From Actinokineospora terrae (GTDB taxonomy: Bacteria; Actinomycetota; Actinomycetes; Mycobacteriales; Pseudonocardiaceae), in contig NZ_FOGI01000008.1 in assembly GCF_900111175.1 (NCBI RefSeq), forward strand, positions 124,001 through 188,000: DNA of 64,000 bases, in the 5' to 3' direction. Position 1 is the first letter of the stretch. Each line of letters opens with the position of its first letter. The notes under the pieces were generated by a model that made no database searches, was not told the origin of the DNA, and saw only the letters and a list, made by a program, of their open reading frames with translations. Positions 52,916-60,776 of this stretch are shown in pieces. Position numbers and translations under genes: made by a program.

Positions 52916-53599
52916 TCAGGCGGGGAGGAAGCGGTGGTTGGCGGTGCGGGCCTGGTCGCGGAGGGCGGTGATGGCCTTGGTGGGGTCGGCGGCGCCGTAG
53001 ACGGCGGAGCCTGCTACGAAGCAGTCGACGCCTGCCTCGGCGGCGCGTTCGATGGTGGTGGCGTTGATGCCGCCGTCGATCTCGACCAGGAGGTTGAGGT
53101 GGCCGGTGTCGACGAGGCGGCGGATGGTGCGGACCTTGTCCAGGACGTGCTCGATGAAGCTCTGGCCGCCGAAACCGGGCTCGACCGACATGACCAGCAG
53201 CGTGTCGTACTCGCGCAGCACCTCGAGGTACGGCTCGACCGGCGTGTCCGGCTTGATCGACAGACCCGCCTTGGCCCCGGCGGCGCGCAGGTCGCGGGCG
53301 ATGGCGATCGGGTCGGCGGCGGCCTCGACGTGCACCGTGACGTTGTAGGCGCCCGCCTCCGCGTAGCCGACCGCCCAGCGGTCCGGGTCGGAGATCATCA
53401 GGTGGCAGTCGACCGGGATGTCGGTGGCCTTGAGCAGCGACTGGACCACCGGCAGGCCGAGGGTCAGGTTCGGCACGAAGTGGTTGTCCATCACGTCGAC
53501 GTGGACCCAGTCGGAGCCCTCGATGGCGGCCAGCTCGTCGGCGAGCCTGGCGAAGTCGGCGGACAGGATGCTGGGGGCGATCATCGGCGTGGTCGGCAC
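52916..53599 (-). CDS. rpe: Ribulose-phosphate 3-epimerase
   Basis: A 227-aa TIM-barrel enzyme interconverting ribulose 5-phosphate and xylulose 5-phosphate. IAPSILSADFARLADEL, WVHVDVMDNHFVPNLTLG, VDCHLMISDPDRW, LVMSVEPGFGGQSFIEHVL and VEIDGGINATTI cover the catalytic residues. It complements tkt and tal. It begins 16 bp after the D-amino-acid oxidase stop codon, so the two may be co-transcribed. The rpe-ribD adjacency matches M. tuberculosis. Confidence 0.97.
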   Translation of the reverse strand: MPTTPMIAPSILSADFARLADELAAIEGSDWVHVDVMDNHFVPNLTLGLPVVQSLLKATDIPVDCHLMISDPDRWAVGYAEAGAYNVTVHVEAAADPIAIARDLRAAGAKAGLSIKPDTPVEPYLEVLREYDTLLVMSVEPGFGGQSFIEHVLDKVRTIRRLVDTGHLNLLVEIDGGINATTIERAAEAGVDCFVAGSAVYGAADPTKAITALRDQARTANHRFLPA

Positions 53600-53615
53600 G
53601 GGGAACCAGTCTAAA

Positions 53616-54536
53616 TCAGACCAGCGCGGCGGCCGCGTCCGCGCTCCCCCACGAGTGGCTGACCCCCATGCCGCCGTGCCCGTAGTTGTGGATCACCACC
53701 GCGTCGCCCAGCCGCTCGCGCTCCAGCCGGGGTGCCGCCCGCCACGGCCGCAGCCCGACCCGGTGCCCCACGACCGGCGCGTCGGCCAGCCGGGCGTCGA
53801 TGGCGGCGCAGCGGGCGACGATGCCCGCGGCGACCAGCGGGTCGGGCGTGCGGTCCCACACGTCCGGTCGGGACACCCCGCCGAGCACCACGACGTCGCC
53901 GTGCGGGAAGAAGCCGGCCCACTCGCGCCCGCGCACGGCCTCGATGTAGAACTCGTCCACCCCCGGGTTGACCACCACGACGTGCTGCCCCCACCACGGC
54001 CGCAACCCCTCGTCGCCGGTCAACTCGCGCGCGCCGACACCGGTGCAGTTGACCACCACGGGCGCCTCGGCCGCCGGTTCGGCCAGCGACGCGATCCGGC
54101 GGATCTCGATCTCGACGTCCAGCCGGGCGGTCAGGTAGTCCAGGTACCGCGGCATGTCGACGATGGGAACCGTGGTGCGCAGTCCCACCAGCATCCCGGG
54201 CGCCAACTCGTCGGGTTCGAGCATCCGCACGTCCGGCAGCCGGTCGACCCACGGCGGCGGCTCGCTCTGGATGTCGGAGGACTGCGTGCCCCGGCAGAGC
54301 CGGACGCCGGTGGCCGGGTCGACGGCGAGCCTGGTCAGCTCGGGGCCGGTGGCGTACGCCCAGGCGCGGCCCGGGTCGGCGAAGTCCGGTCCCCAGAGCG
54401 CGGCGGCGACGGCGGAGGTCGTCTCGGCGGGCGGCTCGGCGGCCCACACCCGCACCCTGGCGCCGGACTCGGCCAACCGGATCGCGGTGCTGAGCCCGAT
54501 GACCCCGGCGCCGACGACGATGACATCGGTACCCAT
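53616..54536 (-). CDS. D-amino-acid oxidase (FAD-dependent)
   Basis: A 306-aa flavoprotein of the DAO family. The FAD dinucleotide motif VIVVGAGVIGLSTAIRLAES is at residues 5-24. PVVVNCTGVGARELTGDEG and the C-terminal HNYGHGGMGVSHSWGSA are characteristic of D-amino-acid oxidases, as is RPWWGQHVVV. It deaminates D-amino acids to keto acids, giving hydrogen peroxide. Length is slightly short but normal for actinobacterial members. It is divergent from the NUDIX gene. Confidence 0.92.
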   Translation of the reverse strand: MGTDVIVVGAGVIGLSTAIRLAESGARVRVWAAEPPAETTSAVAAALWGPDFADPGRAWAYATGPELTRLAVDPATGVRLCRGTQSSDIQSEPPPWVDRLPDVRMLEPDELAPGMLVGLRTTVPIVDMPRYLDYLTARLDVEIEIRRIASLAEPAAEAPVVVNCTGVGARELTGDEGLRPWWGQHVVVVNPGVDEFYIEAVRGREWAGFFPHGDVVVLGGVSRPDVWDRTPDPLVAAGIVARCAAIDARLADAPVVGHRVGLRPWRAAPRLERERLGDAVVIHNYGHGGMGVSHSWGSADAAAALV

Positions 54537-54571
54537 GGCCGCACGCTACCCCGCTCACGGCCGGTCTTGGG

Positions 54572-54577
54572 TAGGTT
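54572..54577 (+). promoter_or_regulatory. Possible -10 box for the NUDIX gene
   Basis: TAGGTT lies 8 nt before GTG 54586, in the 49-bp divergent gap, consistent with a leaderless or nearly leaderless transcript. Confidence 0.35.
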
Positions 54578-54585
54578 GACCTCCT

Positions 54586-55068
54586 GTGAAGAAGCGCTCT
54601 CTGCGGGTGGCGTCCTACGCCGTGTGCGTCGAGGCGGGGAAGATCCTGCTGGCCAGGTGGGTGGGTCGCACGGAGAAGAAGTGGACGCTGCCCGGCGGGG
54701 GCATCGACCACGGCGAGGACCCGCTCGACGCCGTGGTCCGGGAGGTCGCCGAGGAGACCGGGTACGCGGTGCGGGTGGACGCGCTGCTGGGCATCGACTC
54801 GGTGCACCGGGAGTTCCGCGAGCGCACCGGGGTGCGGCGGGCGCTGACCAAGGCGGGCAAGGCGACCGACTGGCACGGGCTGCGGGTGGTCTACGCGGCC
54901 AGCGTGCTGGGCGGGGAGCTGCGCTACGAGGAGAACGGCTCGACCGACATGGCGGCCTGGTTCGACCTGGCCGAGGTGTCCACACTGGACCGGACCGACC
55001 TGGTGGACGTCGGCGTCGACCTCGCCACCCGGAAGCCGCCGACCGGTCGTGCGGACACCGCGGGCTGA
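54586..55068 (+). CDS. NUDIX hydrolase
   Basis: A 160-aa hydrolase. The complete NUDIX box GGGIDHGEDPLDAVVREVAE-ETGYA occupies about residues 36-60 (GX5EX7REVXEEXGY form). Such enzymes cleave nucleoside diphosphate derivatives. The substrate is not shown by sequence. GTG 54586 gives MKKRSLRVASYAVCVEAGK. Monocistronic, with a hairpin at 55090-55109. Confidence 0.92.
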   Translation: MKKRSLRVASYAVCVEAGKILLARWVGRTEKKWTLPGGGIDHGEDPLDAVVREVAEETGYAVRVDALLGIDSVHREFRERTGVRRALTKAGKATDWHGLRVVYAASVLGGELRYEENGSTDMAAWFDLAEVSTLDRTDLVDVGVDLATRKPPTGRADTAG

Positions 55069-55089
55069 TTCCCCGCGCGGTGGCTCCGG

Positions 55090-55109
55090 TTTCCGCACGC
55101 CTGCGGAAA
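55090..55109 (+). terminator. Terminator hairpin after the NUDIX gene
   Basis: TTTCCGCA-CGCC-TGCGGAAA, an 8-bp perfect stem with a 4-nt loop, 21 bp after the stop codon. Confidence 0.65.
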
Positions 55110-55285
55110 AGAGCCATCAGCGAATTCCCGACGTGACGCGTTCCCCTTTTCCGGTAGCCTGGCCGGGAGGGGAAGTCGTTGGCACGCCGGTTCTCTGGGG
55201 AGGGAACTCGGTACGGCGGCCACGTCCGCCCCTTTTCCCCGGGCGCCGACGCGTGGCTCCCGGCCGGACTTGTGGGGGTTCACCA

Positions 55286-56953
55286 ATGGCACACCGTCAT
55301 GCCCGCGACAGTTTCTTCATCGTCGGCGAGGGCATTCTGGGTGAGGGATCGACGACGGAGACCGCCGCGGCCGCGGGGAGCGACGATGTCGCCGCCCGTC
55401 CGGCGTCGGCGGAAGAGGAGTTGCGCCGGTTCCGGTTCTCCCGGCTCGGCCCGAGGGGCAAGCGGACCGACGAGCCGACGCGCGCCGCGCTGGCCGCCGC
55501 GATCACCGACGTCTCGGCCGGGCAGCCGGACGGCACGATCCCGGCCGGGTTCACCTACCTCGGCCAGTTCGTCGACCACGACCTGACGCTCGACCGGACC
55601 GCGACCCAGCTCGGGTCCGAGGTCACGGTGGACGACCTGGTGCAGGGCCGCTCGCCCGCGCTGGACCTGGACTCCGTCTACGGGCGGGGACCGCGCGACC
55701 GCCTCGACCGGCGGTTCTACGCCGAGGACGGGGTCCGGCTCAAGGTCGGCACGTCCTCGGCGACCGGGTTCCCGGACGACCGGGTGCGGGTCGACCTGGA
55801 GGGCTTCGACCTGCCCAGGGCGGGCGGCACCGCGGGCACGGCTGCCGACCGGCGCGCGCCGCTGATCCCCGATCTGCGCAACGACGAGAACCTGGTGGTC
55901 GCGCAGACCCACCTGGCGTTCATCCGGTTCCACAACCGGGTCGTGGAGCACCTGGCGCTGACCGGGATCCACGAGCGCCGGCTGTTCGAGGCGGCGCGCG
56001 AGCAGGTCGTGAAGCACTACCAGTGGATGCTGCGCACCGACTTCCTGCCCAGGATCGTCGACCCGGCGGTGGTGTCCGACGTGTTCACCAACGGCCGCCG
56101 GTTCTTCGAGGCGCGCGGGCACGGCAGGCGGCCGACGATGCCGGTCGAGTTCGCCGTCGCGGCGTACCGGATGGGCCACAGCATGGTGCGCGACGCCTAC
56201 GAGTGGAACCGGGTGTTCACCACCGGCGGCCCCGGTCCGCTCGGGACGCTGCTGCTGCTGTTCACCTTCAGCGGGGTCAGCGGCAACTTCACCGGCGGCG
56301 GGCTGCCCGAGTTGGACGACCCGGACTTCGGCACCGTGGACCGGTTGCCGACCAACTGGATCGCGGATTTCCGACGGCTCTACGACTTCACCGAGGCCGG
56401 TCGCCCGGACCTCGCGCCGCCCGCGGGGGCGGGCAACGTGGCGAAGCGGATCGACACGGTGCTGGTGGACCCGCTCGCGCAGTTGCCCGCGGGCACGTTC
56501 GGTGGTCGGGGCAGCACTTTCCCGGACATCCACCGCAACCTCGCGTTCCGCAACCTGACCCGTGCCGACATGGTGCGCCTCGCGTCCGGCCAGCAGATGG
56601 CCGCCCTGTTCGGCGTCACACCGCTGACCAGGGACCAGATCCTGACCGGCAACGGTGGCGCCTCCCTCGCGGGTCTGAGCGCCGAGCAACGCGCCTCGGT
56701 CGCCGCGAACACGCCGCTGTGGTTCTACGTCCTGCGCGAGGCCGAGCTCAACGACGGCCGCCTCGGCCAGGTCGGCGGCCGGATCGTCGCCGAGGTCTTC
56801 CACCGCGCCATCGAGGGCAGCAGGCACTCGACGGTCCGCGAGCCGTGGTGGCGCCCGACCCTGGGCCCGGACGCGTCCACGTTCCGGATGACCGACCTGC
56901 TGCTGTTCGCCTTCGAGGGCAAGGCCGACCTGCTCAACCCGCTCGGCGAGTGA
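55286..56953 (+). CDS. Heme peroxidase of the animal (myeloperoxidase-like) superfamily
   Basis: A 555-aa protein without a signal peptide. GFTYLGQFVDHDLTLDRTAT (about residues 90-109) holds the distal His and neighbouring Asp. RNDENLVVAQTHLAFIRFHN and FAVAAYRMGHSMVRDAYEWN (about 290-310, proximal His) are the other hallmarks, and the C-terminal part follows the family. Bacterial members oxidise halides or organic substrates with peroxide. The D-amino-acid oxidase 1.5 kb away makes peroxide, but a link is speculative. ATG 55286 is preceded by GGGGG about 8 nt upstream. The region 55110-55285 holds no gene. Confidence 0.9.
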   Translation: MAHRHARDSFFIVGEGILGEGSTTETAAAAGSDDVAARPASAEEELRRFRFSRLGPRGKRTDEPTRAALAAAITDVSAGQPDGTIPAGFTYLGQFVDHDLTLDRTATQLGSEVTVDDLVQGRSPALDLDSVYGRGPRDRLDRRFYAEDGVRLKVGTSSATGFPDDRVRVDLEGFDLPRAGGTAGTAADRRAPLIPDLRNDENLVVAQTHLAFIRFHNRVVEHLALTGIHERRLFEAAREQVVKHYQWMLRTDFLPRIVDPAVVSDVFTNGRRFFEARGHGRRPTMPVEFAVAAYRMGHSMVRDAYEWNRVFTTGGPGPLGTLLLLFTFSGVSGNFTGGGLPELDDPDFGTVDRLPTNWIADFRRLYDFTEAGRPDLAPPAGAGNVAKRIDTVLVDPLAQLPAGTFGGRGSTFPDIHRNLAFRNLTRADMVRLASGQQMAALFGVTPLTRDQILTGNGGASLAGLSAEQRASVAANTPLWFYVLREAELNDGRLGQVGGRIVAEVFHRAIEGSRHSTVREPWWRPTLGPDASTFRMTDLLLFAFEGKADLLNPLGE

Positions 56954-56957
56954 GCGC

Positions 56958-56991
56958 GGGTGGGGTGCCCCGTGGTCGGGGCACCCCACCC
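56958..56991 (+). terminator. Terminator of the peroxidase gene
   Basis: GGGTGGGGTGCCCCG (56958-56972) pairs perfectly with 56977-56991 around TGGT, a 15-bp stem right after the stop codon. Confidence 0.9.
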
Positions 56992-56996
56992 GGCGG

Positions 56997-57002
56997 TAGC
57001 GT
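56997..57002 (+). promoter_or_regulatory. Possible -10 box for the AlkD-like gene
   Basis: TAGCGT followed by six bases and then GTG 57009. No Shine-Dalgarno is present, consistent with a leaderless transcript. Confidence 0.35.
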
Positions 57003-57008
57003 TCCCTT

Positions 57009-57671
57009 GTGGACATGGCAGCCCTCGCCCGCTCCCGCCTCGCCGCGGCCGCGGACCCCACCCGCGCACCGGACATGCAGCGCTACATGAAGTCCGACAT
57101 GCCCTTCCACGGCGTCCCCAAACCCACCAGGGACACCCTCGTCCGCCAACTCCCCGCCCTCACCTCCCGCGCCGAATGGCTCGACACCGTCCGCCGCCTG
57201 TGGCACGAGGCCGAACACCGCGAGGAGCGCTACGTCGCCCTGGACCTCCTCCGCCGCTACGCCCGCTGGCAGGAACCCGACCTACTCCCCCTGTACGAGG
57301 ACTTCATCATCACAGGCGCGTGGTGGGACTATGTGGACGAACTGGCCAGCCACCACGTCGGCCCGCTCCTGATGGCCCACCGACCCGTCGTGACCCCGGT
57401 GATCCGCGAGTGGGCGACTGATGCGGACCGCTGGAAGCGCCGGGCGTCGGTGATCTGCCAACTCGGGGCGAAGGGGGAGACGGATCTCTCGCTGCTGACG
57501 TATGCGGTGGAGGCCAATGTGGATGATGCCGATTTCTTCCTGCGCAAGGGGATCGGGTGGGCGTTGCGGCAGTATGCGCGGGTGGACGCCGAGTGGGTGC
57601 GGACCTTTGTGGAGGACCACCCCGGCCTGTCGGGCCTGTCCCGACGAGAGGCTCTGAAACACATCTCTTGA
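57009..57671 (+). CDS. AlkD-like DNA alkylation repair protein
   Basis: A 220-aa all-helical HEAT-like protein of the AlkC/AlkD superfamily. MKSDMPFHGVPKPTRDTLVR, EERYVALDLLRRYARW, ITGAWWDYVDELASHHVG and NVDDADFFLRKGIGWALRQY are family segments. The WWDYVD acidic/aromatic patch matches the residues that AlkD uses to excise alkylated bases. Start at GTG 57009 (or ATG 57015). It is convergent with the TPR gene, with repeat copy C between. Confidence 0.9.
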   Translation: MDMAALARSRLAAAADPTRAPDMQRYMKSDMPFHGVPKPTRDTLVRQLPALTSRAEWLDTVRRLWHEAEHREERYVALDLLRRYARWQEPDLLPLYEDFIITGAWWDYVDELASHHVGPLLMAHRPVVTPVIREWATDADRWKRRASVICQLGAKGETDLSLLTYAVEANVDDADFFLRKGIGWALRQYARVDAEWVRTFVEDHPGLSGLSRREALKHIS

Positions 57672-57688
57672 TTCAATTCTCTTGAACC

Positions 57689-57867
57689 GAGCCAACAACG
57701 TTGGCCCCAACACGCCCCTCTCAGACGTTGGCCCTACAACGCTCCTCGGAGTCGCTGGTGCCGAGCTGGCTCGATGGGGCGCGCGGAGGCCAACGATCGT
57801 GAGGGGCACGTGGGGACCAACGCCTGGGAGGGACACCTGCGGATCGACACTTGAGAGGGGCGGGTGG
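57689..57867 (+). repeat. Dispersed structured repeat, copy C (rearranged)
   Basis: The first part (57689-57780) matches copies A and B: two units of the 27-bp type, ACGCTCCTCGGAGTCGCTGG, then GGCTCGATGGGGCG. The inverted-repeat arm is cut after about 14 bases. What follows is units of the same 27-bp family in the opposite orientation (57787-57867, for example GGCCAACGATCGTGAGGGGC), so the whole copy is itself a head-to-head arrangement. It lies between the convergent 3' ends of the AlkD-like and TPR genes. Confidence 0.8.
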
Positions 57868-60762
57868 TCAGTCCAGTTGGGTCGTCAAGGACTTGACCAG
57901 GGGGTCGGAGTCCACTGGCTTTCCCTGTTCCTCCAAAGTCCGCGCCAACGTCCCCAACACCACCCCCAACGTCTGCGGATTAGGCGTATCCCCCAGCAAA
58001 GCAGCGGCGCGCCGAGCCTCAGCCTCAGCCGTGCCATGATTGCCGATGTCCAGGTGCAGATGCGCAGCCCGACCAGCAAGGAAAGCCTGCCAGTCAGGAT
58101 TCCCCAACCGCACCGCCAGTTCCTCCGCAGCGGCATTGGCAGTGAGAGCCTGGTCATAGTGCTCATGGTGCGCAAGCAAAGCAGCACGGAACCCAACAGT
58201 CTCCGCAAGCTGATCAAGCCCGTCCTCGGTCGAAGCAGCCAACGACTCCGCCTCGTCCAAATAGGACAGTCCCATCGTCAGATCCCCCATCCCCCGCGCA
58301 TGAGCCAAGCGCACCAAGGACTCGCTGGCGGCGATCGGGTTGTCGACGACGCGCCAGTGGGCGGCGGAGTGTTCGAAGGCGGTGGCGGCTTCGGGGAGGG
58401 CGCCGAGGTGCATGCGGACGTCGCCCAACTGGTGGAGTAGGTGGCCCAGGAGGGCGTCGTCGGTGGGGCCCGCGTTGATGACGGCGGTGAGGTGGGTTTC
58501 GGCGGAGGTGTGTTCGCCGAGGTCGCGGCAGGCCATGGCGAGGCGGTAGTGGATCTTGCCGAGGAGGTCGGTCGCGGTGGGTGGGGTGAGGCGGAGGGCT
58601 TCTTCGAGGGTCTCGGCCGCTTCGAGGGCGCGGCCGGTGGCCAGGTATCCGGCGGACAGGTGCAGGCACGCCTGCGCGGTGCCCACCGGCGGCAGGTACG
58701 CGCGGGCGGCCGACACTGTCTCCAGCAGGATCGGCAGGTTGTCGGCCGCGAGGCCCGCGTGGTCGATGAGGATGGCGTACTGCATCAGCGAGTCCGCCAG
58801 CCACGGGCCCGGGCTGGTCCGGCACCGGGCCACCAGCTTCTCGAACCAGCCGGCGGACTCCTCGAACCGGCCCATGTCCGCCAGCAGCCGCGCCCGGTGC
58901 TCCACCAGCCGCAGCGTGGTCAGCTCGGGCCAGGCGTGGGCCTCGTCGAGCAGCCCGGCCACGACCGCCAGCGCGCCCTCCTCGTCACCGCGCGCGGCCA
59001 GCAGCTCGGCCCGGACGTCGCGCACCGCGCCGAGCAGTTCCGGCGCGGTGGCGGTCGCCACCTCCTCCGCCGTGTCCAGAGAGGCGGCACCCGCCGCCAA
59101 ATCCAGGTCCACCACGGCGAGGTGCCCGTAGACCACCGCGAGCGGGTCCGCCAGGGTCGTGCCCTCCGCGATGGCCAGCAGCGCGTGGTCACGAGCGCGC
59201 GCGGTCTGCCCGGCCGCCTGCCAGAACCCGGCGAGCACCTGGTGCAGCCGGGCGGCGAGGACCAGTTCCCCGACCTCCACCAGCCGCCCCTGGCACGCCA
59301 TCAACCGCTCCGCCGAGGCCACCGGGTCGTCCACGCGCTGGAACCGCAGCCGGTGCGCGGTCACCCGCGCGGCGAGCCGGTCCGGCAGCCCGGCCACCGA
59401 CCGCACCCCGGCCAGCTGCCGGACCCCGGTGAGCACCTGCCCCGCCTCGATCGCCGCGCACGCCGCCTCGGCCGCCGCGACCCGGTCCACCTCGGCACCG
59501 GGCAGCACCCCGGCGACGAGCACTCCGGAATCACCGGCCACCCCAGCATCACCGAGCGCCCCAACATCACCGACCACTCCGGCATCAGCGACCACACCGG
59601 ACTCGACGACAGCCCCGGTGTCGAGCTCGCCGCTGAACGACCCGGCCTGCTCGCCGAATGACGCCCCCGGCACCGCGACCAGCACCGGCCCCACGTCCGC
59701 CAGCTCCAGCGTGGCGCGGACCCGCCTGCTCACCGCGTCCGTCCCGTTGCGCCGGTCGAACGCCGCCGCTGTCGCCAACGCCTCTTCGGCGCAGAACACC
59801 CGCAGCGCCTCGCCGTCGAGCTCGACCTCGCCCACGGCGAACACCCGCCGCGCCCGGTCGGGCACCCGGCTCAGCACCAGCGCGGCCGCGGCGGCGAACT
59901 CCTGCAACACCTTCGGGCTGGGCGGATCGGTGAGGACGTCGAGGTTGTCGACGAGGATCTCCAGGCCCCGCGCGGCGTTGTCGGTGATCGCGCAGAACCG
60001 CAGGTGCGCGTGCAGCGCGGAGCGGCCCTGCGGCGTGCCCCGCACCACCCGGTACGACACCAGGTGCGCCCGGGCCGCGTCGTCGAGCCTGCCGGTGGCC
60101 AGGTAGGCCTCGATGAGCGAGGCGAGCACCCCGTGCGGCTGCTCCGCGCAGTCGGACGGCTCGTCGAGCACCGGCCTGGCCACCGCGATCGCCTCGGTGA
60201 ACCGCTCCCGGGACACGAAGTAGCCGACCTGGCTGTCCACGACGCACGCCGGGCAGTCGCTCATGTCGTCGGGCTCGGCGCCGCGCCACGCGGTGAAGTG
60301 GGCGTCGGCGGCGCCGGTGTCACCCACGTGGTGGGCCAGCGCGCGGCGCTTGTCGTGCACCGGGTGCAGCGAGTAGCCGTGCAGCCGGTAGCGCTGTTCG
60401 AGCTGGTCGACCAGGGCGGTGATCTGCGCCAGGGTGAACCGGGGGTCGCCGAGCAGGCCGGTGGCCAGCCACTTGTGCATCCAGGTGAACTGGTGCACCG
60501 CCCACTCGTCGAACGCCTCCGGGTGCCGCGCCTCGGTGGCGCGCAGCCACGCGAACGGCGTGAGCATCAGGTCGTAGCGGCGGATCTCGCGGTAGGCGTT
60601 GACCAGCACCAGCCGCGCGGCGACGCCGAGGTCGGGCAGCCCGGCGGCGTCGGCGGACCGCGCGACCCGTTCCAGCGCCTCGCACTTGGCCGCCCCGGCT
60701 GGCAGGTCGTCGGACTCGTGCAGCTGCCTGGCCAGGCGCTCACGCGGGTCGGGCTCGGGCAC
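57868..60762 (-). CDS. Large tetratricopeptide-repeat protein, partner of the HSP90-like ATPase
   Basis: A 964-aa soluble, almost entirely helical protein. TPR-like hairpins fill about residues 20-330 and 430-950, for example LHLSAGYLATGRALEAAETLEEAL, IHYRLAMACRDLGEHTSAETH and LLHQLGDVRMHLGALPEAATAFEH. A low-complexity hinge of six-residue GVVGDA-type repeats (about 385-412) separates the halves. A CPAC motif occurs near residue 175. GTG 60762 has CGGAGGA about 7 nt upstream and lies 14 bp after the HSP90-like gene, so they form an operon. TPR proteins are scaffolds and the classic eukaryotic HSP90 co-chaperone fold. A joint function is inferred. Confidence 0.82.
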   Translation of the reverse strand: MPEPDPRERLARQLHESDDLPAGAAKCEALERVARSADAAGLPDLGVAARLVLVNAYREIRRYDLMLTPFAWLRATEARHPEAFDEWAVHQFTWMHKWLATGLLGDPRFTLAQITALVDQLEQRYRLHGYSLHPVHDKRRALAHHVGDTGAADAHFTAWRGAEPDDMSDCPACVVDSQVGYFVSRERFTEAIAVARPVLDEPSDCAEQPHGVLASLIEAYLATGRLDDAARAHLVSYRVVRGTPQGRSALHAHLRFCAITDNAARGLEILVDNLDVLTDPPSPKVLQEFAAAAALVLSRVPDRARRVFAVGEVELDGEALRVFCAEEALATAAAFDRRNGTDAVSRRVRATLELADVGPVLVAVPGASFGEQAGSFSGELDTGAVVESGVVADAGVVGDVGALGDAGVAGDSGVLVAGVLPGAEVDRVAAAEAACAAIEAGQVLTGVRQLAGVRSVAGLPDRLAARVTAHRLRFQRVDDPVASAERLMACQGRLVEVGELVLAARLHQVLAGFWQAAGQTARARDHALLAIAEGTTLADPLAVVYGHLAVVDLDLAAGAASLDTAEEVATATAPELLGAVRDVRAELLAARGDEEGALAVVAGLLDEAHAWPELTTLRLVEHRARLLADMGRFEESAGWFEKLVARCRTSPGPWLADSLMQYAILIDHAGLAADNLPILLETVSAARAYLPPVGTAQACLHLSAGYLATGRALEAAETLEEALRLTPPTATDLLGKIHYRLAMACRDLGEHTSAETHLTAVINAGPTDDALLGHLLHQLGDVRMHLGALPEAATAFEHSAAHWRVVDNPIAASESLVRLAHARGMGDLTMGLSYLDEAESLAASTEDGLDQLAETVGFRAALLAHHEHYDQALTANAAAEELAVRLGNPDWQAFLAGRAAHLHLDIGNHGTAEAEARRAAALLGDTPNPQTLGVVLGTLARTLEEQGKPVDSDPLVKSLTTQLD
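59530..59601. repeat. Four 18-bp tandem repeats inside the TPR gene
   Basis: Units ATCACCGGCCACCCCAGC, ATCACCGAGCGCCCCAAC, ATCACCGACCACTCCGGC and ATCAGCGACCACACCGGA follow each other. On the coding strand they encode six-residue repeats such as GVVGDV and GVAGDS. Confidence 0.9.
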
Positions 60763-60776
60763 GTCGATCCTCCGGG

